This document shows, piece after piece, positions 33,771 to 45,490 of a stretch of 64,000 bases of DNA. The notes beneath the pieces are model-generated. The model searched no databases. It was not told the origin of the DNA and saw only the letters and a program-made list of their open reading frames with translations. Position numbers and translations under genes: made by a program. The stretch's first letter is position 1. Every line of letters starts with the position of its first letter. Source of the stretch: Pseudopithomyces maydicus (Eukaryota > Ascomycota > Dothideomycetes > Pleosporales > Didymosphaeriaceae); assembly GCA_026873275.1 (NCBI GenBank), contig JANTUC010000001.1, positions 62,001-126,000 of the forward strand, read 5' to 3'.

Positions 33771-35837
33771 CTACAGCCACCGGACAAGACTCCTCTTTCT
33801 CTTTGTCGGCGCTGTCAGTAGCGCGCTCTTTCCTCCAAGATCACTGTAGCACTGCACGTTCGTCGGCTGCTTCACACTTCTCGCACTATAACTCCAACGT
33901 CCACTTCCCGCATCGCCAACTCTTGTCATGACCAATCTCGTAGCATTGTTGTTCAATGCCAAGGTCATGGCCTTGTTATCTCCATTTGCAACATTGGAGT
34001 GGCATGTCACGCCAATGGTACCTGATTGGCGGGACTCCCAAGTGTATGTGTCGAGGGTAACTTCGTCCTTCACGGTGTTGTCGACCTTGACGACGACGGA
34101 GGTCTTGGAGGTGACGGTGGGGTCCGATTTGAGAGAGATGGTCAGGTTGAAGGTGAGGGCGGTGAGAGAGCCGACCTTGGGAGCGACGAAGCTCGCAGTC
34201 TGGGCAGAGGGGTTTTGGATGGTAGCCTGGTAAGATTAGTTCATGTTAGGATCAATTAAAAACATTGGAGTAATTTACCGAAGCGCTTGGTGCCGCGGGT
34301 TTGACCTGCGCCCAAGCAAAGTTGAGTTGGCTGTTTGAAAGCCTCGTGTTGTTGTTCTGTGCGACGAGGAATACGGTTGCGCCACCACGCTGGGTGGCTG
34401 CGAATGGAGCAACAAACGCGGTGGGCTCGGATGCACCTGGCTGATTCGCATCATCTGGACTGCAAGTCTTTGATGGCGCTGGTGGAGTTGGTCCAGGGAA
34501 AGGATCGAGAGGTCCAAATTGTTGGTCATCTAGGAAGTCTCCCTGAACAAGGCCGCGGATATCGGCAAAGTCATATGGTACGGGCTCTGCTCCCGGAACG
34601 TTGATCTCGGGCTGAATCCATTCAGTGACTGGCGTGACGTATTGGCCAGCCTGGATGCCATCTTTCGTTTCGATGACGGGGTTGTTGGTCTTAATCACAT
34701 ATTCACGGGTGTATGGGGTGGAAGCGGCAACGCGGGCTTCCCACTTGCACCGAACATCACCAGCTCTTGGAGTAGCAGATCCCACCTGAAAGCCATTAGA
34801 ACGTGTGCCACATGAAAACTTGTGGGTGAACTCGCCTGACGGAGGGTCTCATCACCTGTGCACGGGTCTACTTGAATTGCGTAAATCTGAACTGAGGCAC
34901 CACTACAGCTGGAAAGGTAACCAATGAACTAAGAAAACATTAGTAAAGGATAATCAACCATCTTCATAGATGCTTACTCTTGTATCAGCAACCTCAACAT
35001 TAGGTGAGTTATCTGTGACTCCGATGATAGCGTCCTCGACGAAGATGTAGTTCGGCACCGAATTAGATGCGGTAGTTGTGACCTGAACATTGGTGGCTGA
35101 AGCCTCATACACCAGAAGTTCGCCATTTTTAGGAAGAGCAGCATAAGTGATGTAGTCTCCTACAAGGAAGGGTACCATGGCCAATGGGTCAGGTGCGGCG
35201 AAGTTGGTCGACCCTGCAGGACGATTCGACGAAGGGCATTTGGTATCGCTGGCAGAGCGGGGGAAGCACATGGGGAACCCCGAAAAGGCACTAATTGACG
35301 GGTTCTCATCATCAACTGGAAAGAATGGCGCCAAATTCGAAGCCTTTCCGAACTTGCCGGCTGGATCGCTGAGCCGAAGTTTGGTATCAGAGCCACGAAG
35401 CTTGAAGGAGCCATCGGCAACATCGATAGACGCAATGTATCCAACACCCTCGCGCACACTGAAGCCGGCATTGACAATAATCTGTGCAGCAATAGGTTGG
35501 GTGCCAACAATGTTGCCAAATACAGAGACTTCGTAGCCGTCAACGCCGGCTTGACAGAGGTCTCGAAATTTGGCCCAAACAACTGGGAATTGCACCAGAA
35601 GATTCTTTGGGACCTTGATAGTCCAAAGGTCAACTGTAATTGTGCCACCAGAGTTGTAATCCTCGGTATCAACTGAGCAACTACTTCTGTCAGAACCGGA
35701 GAGTGTATGATCTAGTGTGGTTCTTACCCGCCAAATGCTCCTGTGACACCAAGTGGCGAAATGTTTGGAATCGGAGTTGCAGCAAAGCTTACAGTGGCAA
35801 GTGCCAGAAGCGATGAAACGAGCCCAAGACGAGTCAT
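33771..35837 (-). CDS. Large secreted protein of unknown function (five exons)
   Basis: Exons are 35837-35728, 35680-34978, 34928-34836, 34785-34279 and 34226-33771, encoding about 622 residues. Introns are 47-52 nt; the third uses a GC-AG border (GCGAGT...TTCAG). A signal peptide starts it (MTRLGLVSSLLALATVSFA). No catalytic motif or membrane helix is seen. The body is beta-rich, with repeated cysteines in the first half (CSVD, CQAG, FPMCFPRS, DTKCPSS, SSCSG, DPCTGD, VRCKWEA) suggesting disulfides. The last 150 residues look like an Ig-like/beta-sandwich module (LTFNLTISLKSDPTVTSKTS, then DTYTWESR). The extreme C-terminus is unusually basic (KRKRSLVRWL). I do not recognise a family; a wall-associated or secreted role is inferred from the leader. 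Confidence 0.72.
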
Positions 35838-37765
35838 GGTGGCTAAGACAAACACGTTGAACAAGATGTTGTGCAGGAGAGATAATGTCGAGTTGTTTCG
35901 TTTATATATACATTCCACAGCGTCTGGACACACTTCACACTGACAGGAGGCCCGTGCTCCAAAGTCCTTGTCTGGGTAGTTCGAATGGACATGTAGAGGT
36001 AGTGGGGTTTCCTACTGGCAATCCCTCTAGTATGGAGGCTCGAATGCAAAGGATTTCTGAGTCCTGCAAGGTCTCGTGCATACACGATGGAGTCGGCGTC
36101 CGCCACAATATTTCCAAGACATGTTGAGGGCGAAGGGCAAAGAGTGACTGACCGGAACGAGGGGCCAAGTTGATCTCGGCCGCCCGACTACTCGCCGTAA
36201 CCGATGCAACAAAGATGCCTAGTGTTCATGAGGCGCTATGACAAGCTTCTCGCGAAGCATCCCCAGCCATGCGGTTAGGACGCTGATCCTGGAAAGACAG
36301 CAAGCCAAGCGTGCTGCCTCCAGACCGATCCATTACGTCGGATGTAGCTGATTCCGCCAAGCCACTCTGTTCGTATCCTTCTGGCCACCGCACACAGTGC
36401 ACGATTCGGGACCTTAGCTTGGAGGCAAATCCTCTCTCATTCACCAGCCCTCGGAAGCGTCCCCTAGTGACTATGAGGTCAAGAAAACAACGACGCAATG
36501 TGCAAAAGATCTTCACTCGATCAGGAGTTCATTTGGTCAGCGGAGAAAAAGCAAGTCTCGATCGTGAAAAACGACAGAGAACGGCAACGGAGCCCTTCGG
36601 ATCAACTAAAAGGGAAACGCGCCATTTACTATTGTACTTGCCCACCTATAACTGCTATCGATACGGGAAGCGTATCTGCAGGGCCAGCTATTTTTACTGC
36701 GCGTTCCTCGTACTTATCCTGAGAGCTGGGATACGCTGAGCCTCAGACCCCGGTAGCTGGGGAAGTGGGAAGGCGAACAGCGCAAGTGCCGGGCTGGGAA
36801 TCGTGTACAAGCTAGATTGGTGCAGCGTAGCGAAGTCCATCCTGATGTGGCTGTTCTAGAGCCTCCCAGCTGAGAGACTTACACTTGGCATCCCGCTTTT
36901 GCCAAGAACAATGTGTCCGTGGCGGCGCTGAGAAGCTTTTCGACCGGGGACAAGACGTGTAAAAGATAACCGAGCATAGTTAGATGTCGTTGAGAAGACG
37001 GCGGAATCCGTTTTGATATCGCCGAAGCGGGGTTGATGGTGATGGAGCGGAGTTCAAAGAGGAGCTGGCTGGGCATTGTGGCAATCGACGCTCCCGTCCT
37101 GGCCGGATAGAGCTTAGCCGAAGGGTCCACCGAAGGCGTTCCTCCACCGCATCCACCACATGGTATAGCGAAAAGGCTGCCACGCGGTGATGCCTTGCAG
37201 CCTACTCGTATTCTCTATTGCGACAACCGCAATGTAAAACACCATGTGTATGACTGCCTACTATTTCCGTGGAATGCCGGCCAGAGCTGTGAGTTTCACA
37301 CCTTGGAATACGACGCTGCACGTGCGGAACGGGACGACTTGAACCATGTCCGTAGGATCAACAAGTACAGAAATGTGATCACCTGGTCTACGAAGGAAGA
37401 GCTTGTTCGAATGGCACTTCGGTCCGCTGGCTTGGCAAGCGTACTAGGGTGATATTCAGGTCTACCATGCACCAGTGGTTTACCGCGCATATAGCTCCGC
37501 TCCTGCTTCCGCTCCTACATATCTGCCCAAAGCTCGTTCTGCACAATCCCAGCATCAGTGACATTACTTTTTCTTTCCAAGGAATAATATGAATCTCCAA
37601 TGTCCGAAGACGAAGAGCAGGATCAACAGTGTTGGCATGTCGCAAGAATTACCTATTGTTGCTTATGACTACAGAGAAGCGAACGCGAACGCGAGCACGA
37701 AGGATTATAAGAGCTCGTAACTAAAGTAATCACCAAATTTTCATGCGTTCCTCATTCGAACAACA
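35838..37765. other. 1.9-kb region without a supportable gene
   Basis: Several ORFs of 60-142 codons occur on both strands, but none carries a known motif or conserved splice pattern. The upstream 200 bases include the promoter of the secreted-protein gene. The rest could contain a decayed gene, but I cannot show one. Confidence 0.5.
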
Positions 37766-39313
37766 TCATGCTGCAAATGCATAGCTCCCGATGAGTCGGT
37801 ACACATCCCATGGCCCCATTCTGTTCTTGTCGTCCTGCTTTTTCAATATCGTTGCAACACTAGCCGCTTCTTTCATCCCAAAATGCTCTGCCATTATCTC
37901 AAGTTGAGTGATAATCCATGATTTTGCCTTGGGAGGACATGCTCGTGACCAGGCGGCAGCATAGAGTCCGAGCAGCAGTATGTATACATCGAGAAAATGC
38001 GATAGTGTATGAGAATGTGAAGAGGCTCTGGACCCAGGCGGTAGTTTATGTCGGGCAGGACCTTTGCAGTCGGTCATCTGGGGCACCGCTGCACATATTT
38101 CTTGTACGACAAGTGCAGCTGTTTGGTATGCGCTTTTGCTAGCTTCGCTATCCACGTCCGGGGCGCATTCGATGATTTCGTCGCAAAGGATGATTCGCAT
38201 GAAGCGCAGCACGTTCCACATTTGTGTATCTATTCGCGAAGAGTATACGTCGTAGAAACCGTCCAAGGTCGTGCCATGATGTTCTTCTTCTTCTTTCACA
38301 TAGAATCTTTTATAAGACCATTTGGGAGACGCCTCACGGTCGATGATCCCAAGTTGATGTTCCAGCTCCACGCATCTATTCATTCTCTCTTCCATTGTCA
38401 AGCTTTTCTTCATGATGTTAGAAAGCAGTCTAGTGACCTCGAGCGTTATTCCAGTAAGCCTCCACTTGGGATGCGAGACGTCGAAAAATTTCGCCGTATG
38501 CTCTCTGATCTTGAAGATCTCGATTGGTAAATCGTCGCCAGCAGTAATTGATATCACGACTGCATTGAGAGCAAGTCTTGTGAGAGTTTTTAGGCCACCA
38601 AGATCAGTGATTTGCTCTAGGCCTCGGAGTTTAACAAGGGCCAAAGCGCCATCTACGTGCGCTCGCTGAGCTATGATGTTATTGGACTTTGAATCTGTAA
38701 TCTTCTCGAAAAGGTCTAGTAGCAGCGAAGCCTCCAGTGTACTTGCCTGCTGGGCGACCTTCGGATCTTGCAGCACCTTGTTTGTCTTATTAAGTGCATC
38801 CACGTACTTCCGTCGACCCATGATCTGGGCCGAGGGGGATACCATGTGATGTGACAGGAAGGCGAGACTAGCAGCATCGATGCTGAGGGAGATGTGTTCC
38901 GGCGCGGTCTTCGGGTCAAAGTGTGGGAATAGGAAGTCCCATGCTCGGCTAAAATCCGCGATGTAGTAAGCAAAGAAAAGTTGTCTCGCTTGTAACTGAA
39001 GATCTAACGGTAGATACGATGGCTTGAGACCTGCATGAGCAGCCCGCTTTGGTGCCGTGGCCGGCCTATCGGCAGAAGCCGCTTTCTCCTGCACAAGCTG
39101 TGTTTCATCTCTAATACGAAGAGTATTGGTATCCCGATACCCGTAGCATTGGGTCCCCACTCGTAGACACGAGCTACAGGATGGAAGGTGGAGATCACAC
39201 TGCTGCGATTAGTGACGAATGGGGGACGGTGGTATTGCTAAGGGCATGCATACACGGAGCTTACGGTCTCGACATCTTTGACAAGCTTTAGAAGGCCGAC
39301 CGCGGAATACCAT
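37766..39313 (-). CDS. Zn2Cys6 fungal transcription factor
   Basis: Exon 1 (39313-39254) and exon 2 (39199-37766), separated by a 54-nt intron that splits the zinc cluster, give 497 residues. The cluster is C11, C14, C21, C28, C31 and C38 in C-x2-C-x6-C-x6-C-x2-C-x6-C spacing and starts almost at the N-terminus (MVFRGRPSKACQRC). A long helical regulatory region follows (LQARQLFFAYYIADFSRAWDF, ASTLEASLLLDLFEKI, GALALVKLRGLEQ), a pattern shared with many small fungal C6 regulators of secondary metabolism and stress. The intron directly after the third cysteine's neighbouring Arg is a common position in this class. It is divergent from the SDR gene at 39998, so the factor may control that neighbour (inference). 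Confidence 0.88.
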
Positions 39314-39997
39314 TTTGAATAATTTTCTCGGTACTATCACAATATCGTATCTTCTCCGAGGTTTCGTTCTCTATTGCGTGTATGACACTACTAACACCAA
39401 AAACGAGCAACTGTAAATAGCTACCAATCAGCACCCCACGACAGTATTGTTTCTTCAGCATCAAAATTGCTAATCTCGGTGCTGTTGGTCTGTATGGAGA
39501 CTTGTGAGGTTTGTGATGTAACGTGAAGTAATGAGAGTGGCGCTACGCGACCGCCATCCGTTAGATCCAGAGTTGCAAGATTGGCCAATCAACACGGGCC
39601 TTCTAGTACGTTTTCGGTATGCTTTTCGATGCTGACGCTCTGCCCATTGTTAGCATCACCTACAAGATTGCGCTTGCCACATCGATGAACCCAGGAAGCA
39701 AGCGGCTCATCTTTTCAGCTGACTTAAATCCGATACTCCCGCACGGACAAAACGTGGTTGAATTTGTCGTACCTTCAAGCTGCCAGGAAGGGTATTCACT
39801 TCGTGCATTCTAACATGGACGTAATCCTAGGGCCGCAGTAGAACGTTATGCTATGCATCAAATTTGCTGATAGGAAAAATATAAATTGCTCTGAATCCTT
39901 TCTGTCTGAATTTCAGTTGCGCAACCAGTATCCAATTAACAACTTCAGTGACCAATAACAACATCATTCATCTGACGCTTGATTCTCTATCATAACT
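39314..39997. promoter_or_regulatory. Divergent promoter region, Zn2Cys6 factor / SDR
   Basis: The 684 bases lie between divergent start codons. A TATAAAT-like box at about 39880 lies upstream of the SDR start. No coding sequence is supported. CGG half-sites suitable for C6 factors cannot be assigned reliably by eye. Confidence 0.45.
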
Positions 39998-40861
39998 ATG
40001 TCTTTCCCGTACAAGCACATTCTCCTCATTGGAGCGACCTCTGGAATAGGAAAAGCCATGGCAGACAAGATGATCGCGGAAGGCATTCATGTCACTGCGG
40101 TCGGCCGACGCCGGGACCGCCTGGAAGCCTTCGTTTCCGAACACGGTTCCTCCAAAGCTTCCTATCTCACGCTAGATATCTCAAACCTGGAGAGTATCTC
40201 TACTTTCGCCGAGAGGTAGCCCTCTCTATCTGACTCTTCGACACCCTCATACTTACCGCTGCCGTAATATAGTGCTATCAAGCAACATCCCACCATTGAC
40301 GCCGTATTTCTCAACGCCGGTATCCAACGACATTACAACTTTGCAGAGCCCTCGAAAGTTAATATGTCGCAATTCTTCGAGGAGATAACTACGAATTTCA
40401 CCTCTTTCGTCGCCCTTACACATGCTTTCCTCCCGCACCTTCTATCGGGTTCGAAACCAACTGGTCTCATATACACAGGAACGCACATCTCGCTTGTACC
40501 TGCCTCCGCAATGCCAGGATACAGTTCGTCTAAAGCTGCGCTTGACTCCTTCATCCAGTGCATGCGTGAGCAGTTGCGAAACACAAACGTTGCCGTTCTG
40601 CATATCTCGCCGCCACTCGTGCAAACAGAATTGCATGATTATGAGATGGGTGAGGAGGTGGGGCAGAAAATGGGTGTGCCGGTCACGCAATTTGTGGAGG
40701 AGACATGGACGGAAATGGTTGCAGGGAACAAAGATATCTACATTGGTAGTATTGGGGCGAGCACGAAGGAACAGTTCATGGAGATTGCGGATAAGCGCGC
40801 GGAGGCGATTGAGAGACTGAATCAGCTGTTGAGGAGGTTTCACCAAATCAACAAGTCTTGA
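39998..40861 (+). CDS. Short-chain dehydrogenase/reductase
   Basis: Two exons, 39998-40215 and 40273-40861 (57-nt intron, GTAGCC...ATAG), encode 268 residues. The classical SDR pattern is complete: nucleotide-binding GATSGIG at residues 12-18, LNAG at 86-89, catalytic Ser146 and Y156-x3-K160 (YSSSK), then HISPPLVQTEL. The basic GRRRDR after strand 2 suggests NADP(H) preference (inference). Fungal DltE-like SDRs share this layout. Substrate is unknown. The C-terminal helix is basic. The 3' end faces the F-box/RCC1 gene with a gap of only 55 bp. Confidence 0.9.
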
Positions 40862-40916
40862 TAGGAAACAAAACACTCTATGAGATAGCCTTATCAATGA
40901 TCTGTTCCAGTACTGA

Positions 40917-43176
40917 TCAAGTCAGAGCAACAACATGTCGATTGTGTGCGAGCATGGTTGTCTCTTCAAATTGCCCGCGGATGTTAAGCTCAGAAATGGT
41001 CCGATCCCGGCTGAAAATTCGGCCGACCCTCGCGCCATGGGTGTAGGGGGCGGAGCCTGGCATCTCCCCACTGCTCAATTCCAGTCGCGGGAAAGCTCTC
41101 GAGCGCCAGTCGTAAGTCGATGGCTTATTTGCAAGCTGCTCATTGACCAAAAGCACCGCACCCGAGTGCCAGCCTGCGGCGCTTACTCTAAGAGCAAAAT
41201 AAGCACCCAAGCCATCTTCTCCAGAATCCTACTATGGTGTCAGTAACTCCAACAGGCAACTCAAGTCATGTATGGCGTATGAGAGAACCAAATTGAAGCT
41301 CTCAACACTAAACTCACCTCATCCCATGCTTTACCCTCTTGCTCAATCCACTCGCTGACCTCACCAGCCACATTGTCATCTGCAAAAAACATCTCAAAAA
41401 GATGTGCAGCCTCTGCATCGTTTTTACTACTTTCGTAAAGTTGTTCAAGCCACTCTTTCTGTTCATCCCTAAACCACACCTCACGTCCATGCACGTAACA
41501 GTGTGGGTGAAGTTTCAAATTTGTGCTGCCTTGGGCAGAAACAGCACCCCGAAAACGAGCTTGCTGGTCTCCCAAGCCGAGAGCCCCACAGCGTTGCATT
41601 TCCAAGCCGTAGGACGTGATCTTGCCCGTGGAATGTAGAGCGAGGAAGTGGAAATCACCGAAAGCTATCGATACGACATTGTTGTGTTGCAGAGCTGGAA
41701 TGCGCTTTAAGCCTACTATGTCATCTTGTTCAGGATTGTTGTTGCGAGCAGTCCAGCAGGCCTCCAAATAACTCTGCTCGGCGATGATGACTTCACCGTC
41801 CCTGAAGACTGCGAAACGTCTGAATGACCCTTGAACATCCAGAGTTTTCCCATGTTGACTTCGAAACACGCAGAGCTCCAAGATGTTGTCGGCTTTATCC
41901 TTCTCCTCAAACTTGCTGCAGAAAACTTTTCCAATATCGGTAGCAAAGACCACAAAGTGTTCGAGAAGAATGTAGTTTTCTACTTGTCCAACTTCCTCTC
42001 CGAGTGTGCGGTCCGGTATCGATTCTCGTGCTGCTCTTTTTGGACGTTGGTAGTTGGTCTTTGGGATTTCGAAATTCTCCATCACCAACATAGTGTCGGT
42101 CAAAGGCGCTATTTCGTATCGTACTGATGATCCTATGCGACCTCTCCAGCCACGGTGCGGTCGTATCTGTGGTTGTTGACGAACTGGTTCCCATATTAAT
42201 ATGCCGACGCCACGTATATAAGCTGAACTGTAGCTCCATCCAGCTATCACTTGCTTCACTGTTCCGTACGTCGAGCCACTCAACGACTCTGATACATCAT
42301 AGGAACATTCTTTCAACTCTATGTTGACGAATTTGATTTGGGTCGCAGGGCTGTCCATATGTTGCCAACTCCATATCTTTCCGCTGTCTGAGAGACCGAG
42401 TACATGTGATCGTCCAGCGGAGAACTGACGAGTCGTGATCGCAGCCCTGTCACCGTTGGAGAATGCAGTTGGGAATTTCAAATTTTTGAAGTCGTAATTG
42501 CCACCAGGGATCCGTTCACCATCCAGAATGCCGACTGAGTATAGGCTTCCCTCCGAGTTCAGAATGGTCGTGGACCAGCCACCGCATTGTAGATCTGCCA
42601 GCACTCCAAGTTGCTGCGCTCCCCGCATCTGCTCGGGATATGAGCACTGAATGAGGCAAACCGTTAGTTGGGGTATTTCCATGCGGTAGAGAGCCTTTTG
42701 CTAGGACGAGATGTGGAGGCTACTTACTGATCCCGGTTTGGTGTGATGTCCTAAACGACCATTTCCTCCACTGCCCCAGGTGTACACCCTAGTCTGAGTA
42801 AATAGGCGTTTGTACAGTTTCTGCCAACGATCGCCGTCATGCTGAACAACTGGCTGGTTTGGTACACGAAATGTGCCTATATATTGCTTAGATGCATGCC
42901 ATTCGAATTTACAAATTTGAAGAGTCCGAAGTTGCGGCACAGCTGAGTATTTTACGTGCGGCCATACATCGGGCAAATTCAGGCTTGATTTGCTGAACAT
43001 GTAGACTACTTACTTCGGGTCTGGAAGCTCCAATACGCAGGGTCCAATCGTATTGAGGGCTGTTGAAACGCTCTACACGTGCTGCAGAAGGCTAAGAAGC
43101 TTTTCGCATCAAGATAGGGAAGTATAACATCAAGTATGTCGATGGGCAGATCTGTGATATTTCGTACCTCAGCCAT
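40917..43176 (-). CDS. F-box / RCC1-repeat protein (SCF-associated factor 1, Saf1-like)
   Basis: Four exons, 43176-43014, 42876-42728, 42646-41318 and 41228-40917, encode 650 residues; introns are 137, 81 and 89 nt with GTAAGT or GTGAGT donors. An N-terminal F-box (ITDLPIDILDVILPYLDAKSF) is followed by RCC1-type beta-propeller blades (RVYTWGSGGNGRLGHHT, GVLADLQCGGWSTTILNSEG, AGRSHVLGLSDSGKIWSW, VSIAFGDFHFLALHSTGKI). The C-terminal exon carries SAAGWHSGAVLLVNE, another propeller-like segment typical for this family. Yeast Saf1 is the substrate adaptor that sends unprocessed vacuolar hydrolase precursors to SCF. Ortholog function here is inferred from domain order and length. Confidence 0.87.
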
Positions 43177-43580
43177 CGTATGTGGTTGTGGAGGTGTGGA
43201 ATGAAGCTCGATATGAGGCGAGTCGTGTCCTTACCATGACGCAACAGCAGGGGTGCCACCAGCGGGGTGCACTGTGAAGAAGCGAGGATCTTGGCAGACT
43301 AACTCTACATAGTATAGTGCATTCTCTGAGTCAACGGACTCGGTCATTCTCTATCAATTTCGCACACGCCCTCACCACTGTTGGCGCCACCAATTCTGCA
43401 CCAGCGAGATTAGCAACGTGACTCTATAAATCTGAATATATATTTATGTTATCAGAAATCTAGCTCTCGGCCAGGCACAACTTTCTCGTTTCTTCAAACA
43501 TCGACGACTAAATCCTAGCCCCACCTGTTCAATCGGAGAAATCAGATACACGGTTCAAAGTCCACATCCACAATCACGGA
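43177..43580. promoter_or_regulatory. Divergent promoter, F-box/RCC1 gene and GCD2
   Basis: The 404 bases lie between divergent start codons. AT-rich sequence with a TATATTTATG run near 43437-43446 precedes GCD2. I see no coding potential. Confidence 0.5.
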
Positions 43581-45119
43581 ATGAGTGAGCCAGTTGCGGG
43601 TGAGGCAGTAGCGCCGATATCTGCCCCTGCGCAGACACAGAGCAACCCTCCAGCTCCAGCTCCAGCGCCAGCACCAGCAGACAAAGATGACAAGGACACA
43701 AAGCCCGCGGAGGAGGGCGCACCAAAGAAGTTGTCTGGCGCAGAATTGAAGAAGCTGAAGCAGGCAGAAAAACAGGCAAAACGGGCCCAAGCCAAGGCCA
43801 CTGGTCCCCAATCCGCACAGCCAGGAGGACCATCAAAGGACCAGAAGCAGAAAGAGCAGAAGCAGAAGCAGACCCAGCAAAAAGATGATAGCTCAAGACC
43901 TTTGCCTATCCGGAGGAGACCATCGCAATCAGCCGGAGTACCCCAGCAGCAGACGAAGAAGGAGTCCAAGCGGAGCCAAAAGGACCTAGGCCTTTTCTTT
44001 GGCCATCTGTACAGTCAGCCGAGGCAGCACTCTATGGTGGGAGCTTCAAAAGATGCGCACCCAGCTGTACTCGCCCTTGGTCTACAGTACAGCAGTTACG
44101 TGATTTGCGGTAGTACTGCTCGTATGGTCGCCATGCTCCTGGCCTTCAAAGCAGTCATCGAATCATATCAAACACCCGTTGGAACCAGTTTGGCGCGCCA
44201 TCTCACCAATCATCACCTCAGTCCGCAAATCGACTACCTGCGCAGTTGTCGACCGCTCAGCATCAGTATGGGTAACGCCATCCGATGGCTAAAGGACATC
44301 ATCATCAAGATCGACCCCTCTACCCCCGAGGCGGAGGCCAAGCGCGATCTGGTCGAAGAAATCGACATGTTCATCCGCGAGCGTGTCACTGCAGCTCAAA
44401 AGCTCATCCGCGACCAGGCCGTTACTAAGATCCTCCCTGGAGACGTTATCCTGACTTACGCCTCCTCTTCTATCGTGGAGCAGACCCTCCTCCAAGCCCA
44501 CAAGGCCGGCGTCCCCTTCACTGTCATCGTCGTCGACTCAAAACCCCTCTTCGAAGGCAAGACGCTCGCGCGCAAACTCGCCAATGAGGGTATCAACGTT
44601 CGCTACTTCCTGATCACCGGCGCGTCGCACGCGATCAAGGATGCATCCAAGGTGTTCCTCGGCGCCCACGCGATGATGTCGAACGGCCGCCTTTACTCCC
44701 GCGTCGGCACGGCGCTCGTCTCCATGCTCGCGCGATCGCACTCCCTCCCCGTCATCGTCCTCTGCGAATCCGTAAAGTTCACCGAGAAAGTAGCGCTCGA
44801 CTCCATCGTCGGAAACGAAGTCGCGCCCGCGGATGAAATCCTTTCCGAGGCTGAGCGCGCCTCATTGCTACCTTTGGAGCCGCATCTGCCCGCTAGCCAT
44901 CCTTCGAAGAACAAGGAAGACGAAAAGAACGCCACGGAAGGAAACAGCTCTGGGCCCCTCGATGTGTTGAAGTGGGTCGAGGGATCGGAGAACTTGCACC
45001 ATCTGCAAGTCCTGTACGACGTCACGCCTGCGGAGTACATCAACATGGTTATCACGGAATACGGAAGTCTGCCGCCAAGTTCGGTGCCTGTTGTTCATCG
45101 GCTGAGTACGAACACCTGA
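43581..45119 (+). CDS. GCD2: Translation initiation factor eIF2B subunit delta
   Basis: A single exon of 512 residues. The first 135 residues are low complexity: an Ala/Pro run, then Lys/Gln-rich helix (LKKLKQAEKQAKRAQAKA), as in other delta subunits. The C-terminal Rossmann-like catalytic-regulatory fold of the eIF2B alpha/beta/delta family is complete: LSISMGNAIRWLKDIIIK, ILTYASSSIVEQTLLQA, FTVIVVDSKPLFEGKTLA, VFLGAHAMMSNGRLYSRVGT and YDVTPAEYINMVITEYG. eIF2B is the GDP-GTP exchange factor of eIF2, and the delta subunit lies in the regulatory core that senses phosphorylated eIF2. No intron or break is seen. Confidence 0.96.
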   Translation: MSEPVAGEAVAPISAPAQTQSNPPAPAPAPAPADKDDKDTKPAEEGAPKKLSGAELKKLKQAEKQAKRAQAKATGPQSAQPGGPSKDQKQKEQKQKQTQQKDDSSRPLPIRRRPSQSAGVPQQQTKKESKRSQKDLGLFFGHLYSQPRQHSMVGASKDAHPAVLALGLQYSSYVICGSTARMVAMLLAFKAVIESYQTPVGTSLARHLTNHHLSPQIDYLRSCRPLSISMGNAIRWLKDIIIKIDPSTPEAEAKRDLVEEIDMFIRERVTAAQKLIRDQAVTKILPGDVILTYASSSIVEQTLLQAHKAGVPFTVIVVDSKPLFEGKTLARKLANEGINVRYFLITGASHAIKDASKVFLGAHAMMSNGRLYSRVGTALVSMLARSHSLPVIVLCESVKFTEKVALDSIVGNEVAPADEILSEAERASLLPLEPHLPASHPSKNKEDEKNATEGNSSGPLDVLKWVEGSENLHHLQVLYDVTPAEYINMVITEYGSLPPSSVPVVHRLSTNT

Positions 45120-45490
45120 GTTGCATGCCCTTGTGCTGTTTCTGGATTTCTTTTCTTTTTTGGTCGTGCTGTTAGTTTGGACGTTTAAGAGATGACTAAC
45201 GAACTGTGAAGAGACAGATGGTGATGATCTCGAGCTGGATGCTCCGTCGAAAAGACTAGAGATGCATAGGCATGCGTCTTTGCGACGTGGTAGCAAGGCG
45301 GGCGCGAGGAACTGAAGAGCGCCGATTGTGTTGCTGCGCCGTGTAAGTGGCGAGACAATGTATGAATAATACGAATAACACGCATGGGTTTATGTCTCAT
45401 AAATCGATGGACTTGCGATTGACAAGTGTTTTCCGTTGTCATTTGATCGTTCAAGAAAGTAACCTAAGGCTGTTTATGAACCACCGCCTT
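45120..45490. other. Convergent spacer
   Basis: The 371 bases between the GCD2 stop and the stop of the CCDC137-like gene hold both 3' ends only. Confidence 0.5.

Noticed and set aside
36311..36739. A 142-codon plus-strand frame
   Set aside because: It has no recognisable motif, no splice support and ordinary spacer composition.
24404..40861. Possible secondary metabolite cluster (two C6 factors, SDR, DLH-like, GNAT)
   Set aside because: There is no polyketide synthase, NRPS, terpene synthase or P450, and housekeeping-type genes such as DUF4211 lie between; the arrangement is not a cluster by usual criteria.
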